DNA of 64,000 nucleotides from Longimicrobiaceae bacterium (GCA_030146875.1 JASLAX010000007.1:14159-78158), one strand, 5' to 3'; positions 25,812-34,840 are shown, counted from the first letter of the stretch. Notes: generated from the sequence alone by a model not told the origin. Numbers and translations: made by a program.

Positions 25812-27247
25812 GCCCGTCCCTCCGCGCCCTGGCGCTCGGCGCCGCCCTGTCGGCCACGGCCACCGCGGCCGCCGCCCAGGGGTTCCCCGCCACGCCGCCG
25901 CGGCTTCCCGCCGCGCCGTCGGTGAAGGTCCCCGCCCCCGTGAAGCGCACGCTCGCCAACGGGATGACGGTGCTCTACGTGCGCCAGCCGGAGCTGCCGG
26001 TGGTGCACGCCACCCTGGTCACGCGCGGCGGCACCTCCGACGACCCGGCCGAGCTCCCCGGGCTGGCCTCGTTCGTGGCCTCGGCCCTGGACGAGGGCGC
26101 CGCCGGGCGCAACGCGCTGCAGATCGCCGACCAGCTCGACCTGCTGGGGGCCTCGCTCTCCACCGGCGCCGGGATCGACGCCGCGCAGGCGAACCTGTAC
26201 GTCCTGAAGAAGAACTTCCCCACCGCGCTGGGCATCATGGCCGACGTGGTGCAGCGCCCCGACTTCCCCGAGGCCGAGATCCGGCGCCTGCGCCAGGAGC
26301 GCCTCACCAACCTGCAGCGCGCCCGCGACGAGGCCGGCGCCATCGCCGGCAACGCGTACCCCGCGCTGGTCTTCGGCGCCCAGCACCCGTACGGGCGCTT
26401 CGCCACGCAGGAGGGGACGCGCACCCTGGAACGCGACCGCGTGGCCGCGTTCCACCGCGCCTTCTACCGCCCCGACGCCACCACGCTGGTGCTGGTGGGC
26501 GACGTGGAGCCGGCGTCGCTGCACGCTGCGGTGGAGCGCGCCTTCGGCGGGTGGCGGGCCCCGGCGGGCGCCCCGCTCGCGCCGGCCGCGGCCCCCGCGG
26601 CGCCCACGGTCGGGCGCACCACCATCTACCTGATCGACAAGCCGGGCGCGGCCCAGTCCGAGCTGCGCATCGGGCACCCCGGCGTGGCGCGGTCCTCGCC
26701 GGACTACTTCCCGCTGATGGTGCTGAACACCCTGCTGGGCGGCTCCTTCACCTCGCGCCTGAACACCAACATCCGCGAGGTGCACGGCTACTCCTACGGC
26801 GCCGGCTCGTCCTTCTCCATGCGCCGCGGGGTGGGGCCCTTCACCGCCGCCTCGGCGGTGGCCACGGCCAAGACGGACAGCGCCCTGATCGAGTTCTTCA
26901 AGGAGCTGCGCCGCGTGCGCGACGAGCCCGTCCCGCAGGACGAGCTGGACCGCGCCAAGCGCTACCTGGCGCTGGGCTTCCCGCAGAACTTCGAGACCGC
27001 CTCGCAGGTGGCGGGGCAGCTCGCGGGGCTGGTGACCTACGACATCGACCCGTCCTGGCTGGACACGTACGTGGCGCGGGTGATGGCCGTCACCCCGGCC
27101 GACGTGGCGCGCGTGGCGCGGGAGTACGTGCGGCCCGACGCCGCGGTGGTCGTGGTGGTGGGCGACCGCTCCAAGGTGGAGGCGGCGATCCGCGCCACCA
27201 ACCTGGCGCCCGTCGAGATCCGCGAGCTCGGCGAGTTCGTGAAGTAG
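25808..27247 (+). CDS. M16 family peptidase, non-catalytic partner
   Basis: A 479-residue secreted M16 protein. It has a signal peptide ending TAAAAQ and the two-domain M16 layout, but at the zinc site it reads LASFVASALDEGAAG, without HxxEH. The substrate-binding R/Y pair region RLNTNIREVHGYSYGAGS is conserved, as in inactive beta-type subunits. It therefore most likely completes the active site chamber of the upstream catalytic subunit. The start overlaps the upstream stop (ATGA), in keeping with 1:1 synthesis. A 15-bp hairpin follows. Confidence 0.93.
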   Translation: MSPSLRALALGAALSATATAAAAQGFPATPPRLPAAPSVKVPAPVKRTLANGMTVLYVRQPELPVVHATLVTRGGTSDDPAELPGLASFVASALDEGAAGRNALQIADQLDLLGASLSTGAGIDAAQANLYVLKKNFPTALGIMADVVQRPDFPEAEIRRLRQERLTNLQRARDEAGAIAGNAYPALVFGAQHPYGRFATQEGTRTLERDRVAAFHRAFYRPDATTLVLVGDVEPASLHAAVERAFGGWRAPAGAPLAPAAAPAAPTVGRTTIYLIDKPGAAQSELRIGHPGVARSSPDYFPLMVLNTLLGGSFTSRLNTNIREVHGYSYGAGSSFSMRRGVGPFTAASAVATAKTDSALIEFFKELRRVRDEPVPQDELDRAKRYLALGFPQNFETASQVAGQLAGLVTYDIDPSWLDTYVARVMAVTPADVARVAREYVRPDAAVVVVVGDRSKVEAAIRATNLAPVEIRELGEFVK

Positions 27248-27273
27248 CGCTGCGGGAAGGACCTTCCGCACCC

Positions 27274-27305
27274 GGGGGCCCGGCCGCGCACGCGGCCGGG
27301 CCCCC
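27274..27305 (+). terminator. GC hairpin after the M16 pair
   Basis: A 15-bp perfect palindrome GGGGGCCCGGCCGCG / CGCGGCCGGGCCCCC with a 2-nt centre, 27 nt after the stop. There is no T-run, but its stability would favour termination. It ends just before the prs promoter. Confidence 0.65.
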
Positions 27306-27315
27306 GCCCGTTCGC

Positions 27316-27345
27316 TTGACGCCCCCCCGCCCGGGCGCCTATTCT
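27316..27345 (+). promoter_or_regulatory. sigma70-like promoter of prs-rplY-pth
   Basis: TTGACG, an 18-nt spacer and TATTCT, 45 nt before the prs start codon and directly after the terminator hairpin. This is one of the clearer promoters in the window. Confidence 0.65.
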
Positions 27346-27389
27346 ACCCGCTCTCCACCCCCCGACCCCGGACCCCGAGCGCGGAGACC

Positions 27390-28343
27390 ATGCCCGACCG
27401 TTCCTTTTCCAGCGGCAACCTGATGATGCTCGCCGGCACGGCCAACCAGCCGCTGGCGGAGGAGATCGCGACCTCGCTGGAGATCCCCCTGGGGGCGGTG
27501 ACGGTGCGCCGCTTCGCCGACGGCGAGATCTTCGTCCGGATCGACGAGAACGTGCGCGGGCGTGATCTGTTCATCGTGCAGTCCACCCCCGCGCCGGCCG
27601 ACACCATCATGGAGCTCCTGCTCCTGATCGACGCGGCCCGCCGCGCCTCGGCGGCACGGATCACGGCGGTGGTGCCGTACTTCGGGTACGCGCGCCAGGA
27701 CCGCAAGGACCAGCCGCGGGTGGCGATCGGGGCCAAGCTGGTGGCGAACATGCTCACCACCGCCGGCGCCGACCGGGTGCTGAGCGTGGACTTCCACCAG
27801 CACCAGCTCCAGGGGTTCTTCGACATCCCGGTGGACCACCTGTACGCCGCGCCGGTGCTGACCCGCTACTTCCGCGAGAAGAAGCTGGACAACCTGGTGG
27901 TGGTGGCGCCGGACGTGGGCTCGGCCAAGATGGCGCGCGGCTTCGCCAAGCGCCTGGGGGGCAGCATCGGCATCATCGACAAGCGGCGCCCCACGGCCAA
28001 CGTGGCCGAGGTGATGAACGTGATCGGCGAGGTGGAGGGGAAGGACTGCCTGCTGGCCGACGACATGATCGACACGGCGGGCACGATGGCCGAGGCGGTG
28101 GTGGCGCTCAAGAGCCGCGGGGCACGGGACGTGTACTGCTGCGCCACGCACGCGCTGCTCTCGGGCCCGGCGGTGGAGCGGCTCAGCTCGGCCCCGCTCA
28201 AGGAGCTGGTGGTGACGAACACGGTGCACGTCCCCGAGGAGAAGCGCTTCGACCGTCTCACCGTGCTTTCCGTGTCGCCGCTGGTCGCCCGCGCCATCCG
28301 CTACACGCACAGCAACGAGTCCGTAAGCTCGCTCTTCGACTAG
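27390..28343 (+). CDS. prs: ribose-phosphate pyrophosphokinase
   Basis: A 317-residue enzyme that makes PRPP from ribose 5-phosphate and ATP for purine, pyrimidine, His and NAD synthesis. Family blocks are FADGEIFVRIDENVRG, the flexible-loop region GYARQDRKDQPR, the divalent-ion site near DFHQHQLQGFF and the PRPP loop LLADDMIDTAGT. The length is typical. It heads the classical prs-ctc-pth order also seen in Bacillus, with 75 nt to rplY. ATG 27390 has a short-spaced GGAG. Confidence 0.97.
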   Translation: MPDRSFSSGNLMMLAGTANQPLAEEIATSLEIPLGAVTVRRFADGEIFVRIDENVRGRDLFIVQSTPAPADTIMELLLLIDAARRASAARITAVVPYFGYARQDRKDQPRVAIGAKLVANMLTTAGADRVLSVDFHQHQLQGFFDIPVDHLYAAPVLTRYFREKKLDNLVVVAPDVGSAKMARGFAKRLGGSIGIIDKRRPTANVAEVMNVIGEVEGKDCLLADDMIDTAGTMAEAVVALKSRGARDVYCCATHALLSGPAVERLSSAPLKELVVTNTVHVPEEKRFDRLTVLSVSPLVARAIRYTHSNESVSSLFD

Positions 28344-28418
28344 CGAAGGGCAGGGAAGCACCGATGGGCGCGGATCCCCGCGCCCTCGCGAGGTTATCCA
28401 GGAACAGGGAGGTTTTTC

Positions 28419-29051
28419 ATGGCCGCGAACACGCTCAACGTCCGCCCCCGCAGCGACGGCGGGAAGGGAGTGGCCCGCAAGCTCCGCGCTGCCGGCCAGG
28501 TCCCCGGCGTCCTGTACGGGCACGGCGACGAGACCCGCCCGCTCTCGGTCGACGCCCACGACCTGGAGCTCCTGCTGGCGCACGCCCGCGAGGGCTCGCG
28601 CGTGTCGCTCACTATCGAGGGCGGCGGCACCGCCGACGTGCTGATCCGCGAGGTGCAGCAGCACCCCTATCGTCCCGACATCCTGCACGTGGACTTCCAG
28701 CAGCTCCACGCCAACGAGACCATCAAGCTGCAGATCCCGGTGCGGATCGTCGGCTCCCCCGTGGGCGTGCACAGCGAGGGCGGCGTGCTGGACCAGGTGA
28801 TGCACGACCTGGACGTGGAGTGCCTGCCGCGCGACATCCCGGACGGGGTGGAGGTGGACGTGAGCGCCCTGGCCATCGGCGACTCCATCCGCGTGCAGGA
28901 CCTGTCGATCAAGGGCGTGAAGATCCTCCACGACGACGACGTGACCGTGGCCCACGTGCTGCCCCCGACGGTGCAGGAGCCCGAGGAGGGTGACGAGCCC
29001 GCCGCCGGCGAGCCCGAGGTGATCCGCGGGGCCAAGACCGACGGCGAGTGA
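28419..29051 (+). CDS. rplY: 50S ribosomal protein L25, Ctc long form
   Basis: A 210-residue 5S rRNA-binding protein. The N-terminal L25 domain (about 1-95, with GVARKLRAAGQVPGVLYG) is followed by the beta-rich TL5/Ctc C-terminal domain and an acidic tail, as in the general-stress Ctc form. An excellent ribosome site (AGGGAGG, 6 nt) precedes ATG 28419. It lies between prs and pth. Confidence 0.95.
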   Translation: MAANTLNVRPRSDGGKGVARKLRAAGQVPGVLYGHGDETRPLSVDAHDLELLLAHAREGSRVSLTIEGGGTADVLIREVQQHPYRPDILHVDFQQLHANETIKLQIPVRIVGSPVGVHSEGGVLDQVMHDLDVECLPRDIPDGVEVDVSALAIGDSIRVQDLSIKGVKILHDDDVTVAHVLPPTVQEPEEGDEPAAGEPEVIRGAKTDGE

Positions 29052-29091
29052 CGGGAGCGTTCCACCGGTCCGGCCGCCGCGGGGGTGAGCG

Positions 29092-29664
29092 GTGGCCGGG
29101 CTGAAGGTGGTGGCGGGGCTGGGGAACCCCGGCCGGGAGTACGCCGGCACCCGCCACAACGTGGGGTGGTGGCTGCTCGACGCGCTGATGGACGCCTGGG
29201 GCTTCGGCCGCTTCCGCGCCGAGAAGGCGTCGGCGGTGGCGTCGGGACGCGTGGAGCCGCACGCGGTGCGCCTGGTGAAGCCCCTCACCTACATGAACCG
29301 CAGCGGCTCCGCCCTGCTGCCGTACGCGCGGCTGAACGCGCTGGACGTGTCGCGCGACCTGCTGGTGGTGGTGGACGACGTGGCCCTGCCCCCGGGCAGG
29401 GTCCGCTTCCGCCCCGACGGCTCCCCCGGGGGCCACAACGGGCTGAAGTCGGTGGAGCACGTGCTGGGGACGCGGGAGTACGCCCGCCTGCGCATCGGCG
29501 TGGGCGCGGCGCCGCCGGAGACGGACCTGGCCGCCTGGGTGCTCTCGCCCCCGCCGCCGGAGGAGCGCGACGCCGTCCTGGCGCGCTTCCCAGAGCTGGT
29601 GGAGGGGGTGGCGCTCTGGATGCACGAGGGGATCGAGGCCGCGATGCAGCGCCACAACGGCTGA
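29092..29664 (+). CDS. pth: peptidyl-tRNA hydrolase
   Basis: A 190-residue enzyme that recycles peptidyl-tRNA dropped by ribosomes. The catalytic His is in GTRHNVGWW, the Asn in LTYMNRSG, the Asp in VVVDDVALPPG, and the loop SPGGHNGLKS is complete. The start is GTG 29092, fixed by the conserved N-terminus LKVVAGLGNPG. It is the third gene of the prs-rplY-pth order. Confidence 0.96.
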   Translation: MAGLKVVAGLGNPGREYAGTRHNVGWWLLDALMDAWGFGRFRAEKASAVASGRVEPHAVRLVKPLTYMNRSGSALLPYARLNALDVSRDLLVVVDDVALPPGRVRFRPDGSPGGHNGLKSVEHVLGTREYARLRIGVGAAPPETDLAAWVLSPPPPEERDAVLARFPELVEGVALWMHEGIEAAMQRHNG

Positions 29665-29724
29665 GACCGCCCGCGCCGCCGCCCGCTCCGGGCCGTGGCG
29701 CTTCCCCGGACCGGAGGGTGCGCG

Positions 29725-31866
29725 TTGAGCCTGACGGACCTGACCCCCTGGAGCTGGACCCTCGCCCTCGCCGGCCTGGCGGTCGCCGAGTGGCTCGCCA
29801 CGACCCTGCGTGCCCGCTCCACCGGGAGCGAGGCCATGCGGGCCCTCTCCGCGCAGGTCTCGGCGGGGGCCTCCGCCCTGCTCCGCCGGCAGGCCGTGGT
29901 GCTGGCCGCCTTCGCCGCCGGCTCCGCGCTCCTCCTCTGGCTCGCCGTGGGCGACCGCACCGCGCTGGCGTTCGTGGCCGGGGCGGCGTCCGCCGCGGCC
30001 ATCGGCTGGGCGGGCACCTGGGCCGCCACCCACGCCGGCGTCCGCGCAGCCGAGGCGGCACGGCTGGACGGCGAGCCGGGCGCGCTCCGCACCGTCCTGA
30101 TGGGCGCCGCCGTGCTGGCGCTCACCGCGGCCTCTATCGGCCTGCTGGGCCCCGGCCTGGGATACCTGCTGGGCGTGCACCTTCCCGGCGTGATCGAGAC
30201 GGCGCGCTTCGAGGAGTTCGCCGGGATCGTCGCGGGGTACGCCGCGGGGGCCTCCGCCGTGGCGCTGCTGGCGCGCGTGGGGGGCGGGATCTTCCACAAG
30301 GCGGCGGACGTGGCCGCGCACCTGGTCGCGGAGAACGAGGGGATGGGGGAGGACGACCCCCGCAACCCCGCCGCCGTGGCCGACCACGTGGGCGACTGCG
30401 TGGGGGGGACGGCGGGCGTGGGCGTGGACCTGTTCGAGAGCTACGCGGGGGCGCTGGTCGCTAGCGTTGCCATCGCGGCCACCTCCCCCGCGTTCGCGGG
30501 GTACGACGCGCGCGTGGCGGGGATCGCGCTCCCCATCCTGGCGGCGGCGGTGGGGCTGCTCGTCTCCCTGCTGGGCATCGGGGCGATGGTGCTGCTGCGG
30601 GCGCGGGAGCCGGCGCAGGTGCTGCGGAACGTGACCCTGGCCGCGGTCGCCGTCTTCCTGGTGGCGATGTTCTTCGTAGTGCGCGCGCTGGGGTTCGACC
30701 TGGCGGATCCCCAGACGGGCGACGCCTACCGCTGGGACGCGCCGTACTGGGCGATGCTCGTCGGCGCGCTGGCAGGGCTGCTCGCCGGCCTCGCCTCGGG
30801 GTGGTACGCGGCGGGTCGGCCGGTGCGGCGGGTGGCCGAGGGCGCGAAGGGCGGCGTGGCCACGGTGGTGATCGCGGGCCTGGCCGTGGGGATGGAGTCG
30901 ACGGTGGTGCCGCTCGTCGCCATCTGCATCGCGCTCAGCGCGGCGCACGCGCTCTGCGGGCTCTTCGGGATCGCCGTGGCGGCGGTGGGAATGCTGTCCA
31001 CCGTGGGGGTGATGCTGGCCGTCGCGGCCTACGGGCCGATCGCGGACGACGCGGGCGGGGTGGCGGAGATGTGCCACCTGGGCCCGGAGGTGCGGCGCGT
31101 GACCGACCGGCTGGACGCGGCGGGGAGCGTGGCCAGCGCCGTCGGGCGCGGCTGGGTCGTGGGCTCCGCCGCCCTCGCCGCGGTCGCGCTCTTCTCCGCC
31201 TATGCGTCCCTCGTCGGTCTCGGGGAGCGGGGGATCGCGCTGGCGGACCCCCGCGCGGTGGCCGGCCTCTTCCTGGGCGGCGCCATCCCCTTCCTGGTGG
31301 CGGCGCTGACGGTGGGGGCGGTGGGACGTACGGCGCAGGCGATCGCGGAGGACGCGCGGCGGCAGATCGCGGCCGAGCCCGGCATCCGCGAGGGCACCGT
31401 CGCGCCCGACGCGGCGGCCTGCGTGGACCTCTCCGCGCGCGCGGCCCTCCGGGGGATGCTGGTTCCCGGCCTCCTCGCCGTCCTGGCCCCCGTCGCGGTG
31501 GGCGCGCTGCTGGGCGTGCACGCGCTGGGCGGCCTGGTCGCCGGAACGACGCTCACCGGCGTGCTCCTGGCGTTCTTCCTGGGGAACGCGGGGGAGGCGC
31601 TGGACCGGGCGCGGGTGTGGATCGAGACCAGCGGAGGGCGCGGGACGCCGGCCCACGGTGCCGCCGTGATCGCGGACACCGTGGGCGACCCGCTCAAGGA
31701 CGCCGCGGGCCCCGCGATGGGCATCCTGGTGAAGGTGATGGCCGCCGTCTCGCTGGTGATCGCCCCCTGGCTGGCCCGCCTGCACGGTATCGACCCCGCC
31801 GTGGCCGAGCCCGCGGAGGCGCTGCTGGACGGCATCGGCCGCGCGGTGGTGGCGATGCTCGGCTGA
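29725..31866 (+). CDS. divergent membrane-bound pyrophosphatase (HppA family)
   Basis: A 713-residue, about 16-helix membrane pyrophosphatase of the H+/Na+-pumping family. Conserved blocks are FHKAADV (K192, D195), EDDPRNPAAVADHVGD (E209, D220, D224), AYGPIADDAGG, DAAG and DTVGDPLKDAAGP. Several residues invariant in the family differ: His199 where Asp binds Mg/PPi, Gly228 and Gly242 where acidic ion-path residues lie, Ser for Asn in DAAGS, and Arg for Lys in LDRAR. It may be a diverged pump or a paralogue with another role. TTG 29725 with GGAGGG at 6 nt is preferred over GTG 29695. Confidence 0.85.
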   Translation: MSLTDLTPWSWTLALAGLAVAEWLATTLRARSTGSEAMRALSAQVSAGASALLRRQAVVLAAFAAGSALLLWLAVGDRTALAFVAGAASAAAIGWAGTWAATHAGVRAAEAARLDGEPGALRTVLMGAAVLALTAASIGLLGPGLGYLLGVHLPGVIETARFEEFAGIVAGYAAGASAVALLARVGGGIFHKAADVAAHLVAENEGMGEDDPRNPAAVADHVGDCVGGTAGVGVDLFESYAGALVASVAIAATSPAFAGYDARVAGIALPILAAAVGLLVSLLGIGAMVLLRAREPAQVLRNVTLAAVAVFLVAMFFVVRALGFDLADPQTGDAYRWDAPYWAMLVGALAGLLAGLASGWYAAGRPVRRVAEGAKGGVATVVIAGLAVGMESTVVPLVAICIALSAAHALCGLFGIAVAAVGMLSTVGVMLAVAAYGPIADDAGGVAEMCHLGPEVRRVTDRLDAAGSVASAVGRGWVVGSAALAAVALFSAYASLVGLGERGIALADPRAVAGLFLGGAIPFLVAALTVGAVGRTAQAIAEDARRQIAAEPGIREGTVAPDAAACVDLSARAALRGMLVPGLLAVLAPVAVGALLGVHALGGLVAGTTLTGVLLAFFLGNAGEALDRARVWIETSGGRGTPAHGAAVIADTVGDPLKDAAGPAMGILVKVMAAVSLVIAPWLARLHGIDPAVAEPAEALLDGIGRAVVAMLG

Positions 31867-32168
31867 TCCACCACGCACGACGGCGGGCACGAGGGGGCGC
31901 TTCCGACGAGGGGGCGCCCCTTCGCGCGCCTCGCCACCCGCGTCTCGCCGATGTGGGTGCGATCGTCCTCTCCCGTGGACAGCGGAAACGCGCCGTCCCA
32001 CGGCGACCGGACGGCTCGACCACCGCCATCTCGTTTCGTCCGAATGCCTTCTGCGGTCGGCGCGGAAACGGGCGACGCCGGGCATGTGGGTTGACTCTCC
32101 GGATGGCGTGCGCCGGGCCCGCCGCGCGCCCTGATATCCATAGATCTTCATCCTCGGGAGACCCTGCC
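31867..32168. other. intergenic stretch, nothing recognised
   Basis: About 300 bases between the pyrophosphatase and a lipoprotein gene. A TTGACT occurs at about 32091 but has no -10 at proper spacing. A short inverted repeat near 31900-31925 (GAGGGGGCGC / GGGGCGCCCC) might act as a terminator but is imperfect. Confidence 0.4.
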
Positions 32169-32561
32169 ATGCGCCGCACCATCCTGCTCGCCGCCCTACT
32201 CCTCCCGCTCTCCCTCGGCGCCTGCGTCAGCGTGGAGGCCACCCGCCTGGGGCACGCCGCCTACTCGCCCGTCCCCGAGAGCGAGGTCGTCGTCTACCAG
32301 CGCGAGAGCGACGTACGCGGCGCCTTCGAGAAGGTCGCCGTCGTGTACGTGGAGGGGAACACCGACTTCTCCAGCCGCGAGCGGATGGTGGACGCGGCGC
32401 GGAAGAAGGCGGCGCGGCTGGGGGCAAACGCCATCGTGCTCAGCTCGTTCCAGGAGCCCTCCACGCTGGAGCGCGTGGCGGCCCACGTGCTGGACGTGCA
32501 GACCAACCGGCGCACCGAGATCCTGGCGATCCGAGTGGCGCACGAGGCGCACCGGCCCTGA
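32169..32561 (+). CDS. small lipoprotein of unknown function
   Basis: A 130-residue lipoprotein: signal MRRTILLAALLLPLSLGAC with Cys19 as the lipidation site. The mature part is a compact alpha/beta domain with VVVYQRESDV, FEKVAVVYVEGN and ARKKAARLGANAIVLSS. The last pattern (AAxLGANAIV) resembles small YbjQ- or DUF4156-like envelope proteins. The ribosome site GGGAG lies 8 nt before ATG 32169. No partner is apparent. Confidence 0.8.
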   Translation: MRRTILLAALLLPLSLGACVSVEATRLGHAAYSPVPESEVVVYQRESDVRGAFEKVAVVYVEGNTDFSSRERMVDAARKKAARLGANAIVLSSFQEPSTLERVAAHVLDVQTNRRTEILAIRVAHEAHRP

Positions 32562-32576
32562 GGTGGGGGCGCCGGG

Positions 32577-32605
32577 TTGATCCCCGGCGCGGCGCGCGGT
32601 AGATT
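32577..32605 (+). promoter_or_regulatory. sigma70-like promoter of ychF
   Basis: TTGATC, a 17-nt spacer and TAGATT, 75 nt before the ychF start. Confidence 0.6.
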
Positions 32606-32680
32606 CATGCTCCGGCCGGAGCCCTTCCCTGGGCGTCCGGCCGCTGCGTTTTTGCCCCGAACCGGACACCGGACCTCTCC

Positions 32681-33781
32681 ATGCTCAAGCTCGGGATCGT
32701 GGGCCTTCCCAACGTCGGGAAGTCGACCCTCTTCAACGCCCTGACCTCCGCCGGGGCCGACGCGGCCAACTACCCGTTCTGCACCGTCGAGCCGAACGTG
32801 GGGATGGTCGAGGTGCCGGACCCGCGGGTGGACCTGCTGGCGGAGAAGGTCCAGCCGCAGCGCGTCGTCCGCGCGGTGGTGCAGTTCGTGGACATCGCCG
32901 GGCTGGTGAAGGGCGCGTCCGAGGGCGAGGGGCTGGGCAACCAGTTCCTCACCAACATCCGCGAGACCGACGCGGTGGTCCACGTGGTCCGCTGCTTCGA
33001 CGACCCCGACGTGGTGCACGTGATGGGCGGCGTGGACCCGGTGCGCGACCGCGAGGTCATCAACCTGGAGCTGATCCTCTCGGACCTGGCCGTGGCCGAG
33101 AAGCGGCTGGAGAAGGTGAAGAAGACCGCCCGCGGCGGCGACCGCGAGGCGCAGGCCGAGCTGGCGCTGGTGGAGCGCATGGTCGCCGCGCTGGGCGAGG
33201 GCCGCCCGGCGCGCTCGGTGGAGGTGGACGCCGAGGAGCGCAAGCTGCTCAAGAGCTTCAACCTGCTCACCTCCAAGCCCGTCCTCTATCTCGCCAACGT
33301 CGCCGAGACGGACCTGCCCGAGGGGGAGAACGACTTCGTCCGCGCGCTGCGCACCGCGGTGGAGGCGAGCGGCGAGCAGGCGGAGGTGATCCCCATCTCC
33401 AGCAAGATCGAGTCGGAGCTCTCGGAGCTTCCCGAGGAGGAGCGCGCGGAGTACCTGGGCTCGCTGGGGCTGGAGGAGCCGGGGCTGCACCGACTGATCC
33501 GCGGCGGCTACCGCCTGCTGGGCCTGCAGGTGTACTTCACGGCCGGCGAGAAGGAGGTCCGCGCCTGGGAGATCCCGGTGGGCGCCAAGGGCCCCGAGGC
33601 CGCGGGCGTGATCCACACCGACTTCGAGCGCGGCTTCATCCGCGCCGAGACGGTGGCGTTCGAGGACTTCAAGCGCCTGGGCAGCGTGAAGGCGGCCCGC
33701 GACGCCGGCCTGATGCGCTCCGAGGGCAAGGAGTACGTCGTGCAGGACGGCGACATCCTGCTCTTCCGCTTCAACGTCTAG
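32681..33781 (+). CDS. ychF: redox-regulated ATPase YchF (Obg-like)
   Basis: A 366-residue P-loop protein that binds ribosomes and, unlike other Obg relatives, prefers ATP. G1 is GLPNVGKSTLFNAL, with switch region NYPFCTVEPNVG and G3 DIAGLVKGA. The specificity motif reads NVAE instead of NKxD, as expected for ATP preference. Coiled coil at about 130-190 and a C-terminal TGS domain ending VQDGDILLFRFNV. The start is fixed by MLKLGIVGLPNVGKS. Its own promoter lies upstream. Confidence 0.97.
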   Translation: MLKLGIVGLPNVGKSTLFNALTSAGADAANYPFCTVEPNVGMVEVPDPRVDLLAEKVQPQRVVRAVVQFVDIAGLVKGASEGEGLGNQFLTNIRETDAVVHVVRCFDDPDVVHVMGGVDPVRDREVINLELILSDLAVAEKRLEKVKKTARGGDREAQAELALVERMVAALGEGRPARSVEVDAEERKLLKSFNLLTSKPVLYLANVAETDLPEGENDFVRALRTAVEASGEQAEVIPISSKIESELSELPEEERAEYLGSLGLEEPGLHRLIRGGYRLLGLQVYFTAGEKEVRAWEIPVGAKGPEAAGVIHTDFERGFIRAETVAFEDFKRLGSVKAARDAGLMRSEGKEYVVQDGDILLFRFNV

Positions 33782-33906
33782 GACGCAGAGGCCGCGACGT
33801 CCTTCGTCCTCTCCGGAAGGGCGTCGGCCTGCCCGCGTTGCCGATTCCCGGCTCCTCCACGATATTCCCGCTCCCCAGACGTTTCCTCCCTCCCCCCCCG
33901 AAGCCC

Positions 33907-34347
33907 ATGGGCCGCATGCGATTCTCCTCCCTCTCCCTGTTCGTGGCGGGCGGTCTCTGCACGGCCGGCACGGCGGCGGCCCAGACCACCGTGGCGACCC
34001 CCGCGACCTCCTACGAGCGCGGATGCCGTGGGATGGCGATCGACATGCAGATGAGCCGGTTCTCCCCCGGCGTCCCGGCGGAGTATCCCGTGGTGACGCT
34101 GGTGGAGCCGGGCTCTCCCGCCGCGGTGGCCGGGTTTCAGGTGGGCGACTCCATCGCGTCGCAGGACGGGGTGGCGACCACCGACGGCGCCAGGCCCCGA
34201 CGGTACGCCGTGGGAGACTCGATCCGCTCCGTGGTCCGCCGCGGCGGTCGCAACGTCCCCGTCCTCCTGGTGCTGGGGCGAAGGGGGAAGTCCGGTGAGG
34301 GCGCGGCGGCCACCGAGGTGTGCCGCCCCGTCGCCGCGGCCAGGTAG
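33907..34347 (+). CDS. secreted PDZ-domain protein
   Basis: A 146-residue exported protein: a signal peptide (RFSSLSLFVAGGLCTAGTAAAQ) followed by a single PDZ-like domain (about 45-130) with the typical VVTLVEPGSPAAVAGFQVGDSIASQDG core. No protease domain is attached, so it is a stand-alone adaptor or a peptide-binding protein. ATG 33907 or 33916 could start it; neither has a clear ribosome site. It converges with a DUF1737-type gene across a hairpin. Confidence 0.8.
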   Translation: MGRMRFSSLSLFVAGGLCTAGTAAAQTTVATPATSYERGCRGMAIDMQMSRFSPGVPAEYPVVTLVEPGSPAAVAGFQVGDSIASQDGVATTDGARPRRYAVGDSIRSVVRRGGRNVPVLLVLGRRGKSGEGAAATEVCRPVAAAR

Positions 34348-34384
34348 ATCCCCGGGACGCTCACCGCAGGCCCGCACGGGGAAG

Positions 34385-34408
34385 GGGCCGCTCCCGGTGG
34401 AGCGGCCC
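34385..34408. terminator. bidirectional hairpin between convergent genes
   Basis: GGGCCGCTC, a 6-nt loop, then GAGCGGCCC, flanked by AA and TT. It sits between the PDZ protein gene (plus) and the DUF1737-type gene (minus). Confidence 0.6.
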
Positions 34409-34450
34409 TTCCGCGTTCCCGCACGTCCCGGCGGACGAGATCCCCGGCCC

Positions 34451-34636
34451 CTACCGTCCGTCCCCGAACTCCGGACCCTTTCGGTCGCGGACCATCGCCT
34501 GCGCCCACTTCGTGCTCCCGGTGTGGGTGTGGGCGACGCCCCCCTGCGGCTGCCACCCCTCCGCGATCGCGGCGCGCACGTGCTGCGTGAGGTCCCGCGA
34601 AGCGCTGGCGACGAGAATCATGTAGTCCTGGACCAT
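34451..34636 (-). CDS. small DUF1737-like protein
   Basis: A 61-residue protein: YMILVASASRDLTQHVRAAIAEGWQPQGGVAHTHTG, then WAQAMVRD. This matches the DUF1737 pattern (hydrophobic strand, helix with E/Q..V..AIAEGWxPxGG, then YxQAMxR). The function of the family is unknown. Reality is supported by GGAGGG 5 nt before the ATG and by the conserved pattern. It is encoded antisense to its neighbours. Confidence 0.8.
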   Translation of the reverse strand: MVQDYMILVASASRDLTQHVRAAIAEGWQPQGGVAHTHTGSTKWAQAMVRDRKGPEFGDGR

Positions 34637-34810
34637 GCCGTCCCTCCGCGGCTCCCGCCGCCGTACGGGTTCGAGTCAGGCGCGAGGCTGTCCGTCCTCC
34701 GCAAATCGGATGCGGGACGGGAGCCCATCCACGCGGACGTCGGGTGGAAGAGGGGCTGCGGGTGAGGGATCCCACGAGGACGAGTCCGGTGCTCCGCCGA
34801 CGCCCACCGG

Positions 34811-34840
34811 TTGATCCGCCCTCCCCCCTCCGGGTATATT
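34811..34840 (+). promoter_or_regulatory. sigma70-like promoter of dnaX
   Basis: TTGATC, an 18-nt spacer and TATATT (5/6), 53 nt before the dnaX TTG start. It is in an otherwise GC-rich gap (34637-34892) with no gene. Confidence 0.65.

Noticed and set aside
28909..32151. A long minus-strand frame opposite pth and the pyrophosphatase
   Set aside because: Antisense shadow; the plus-strand genes have clear families.
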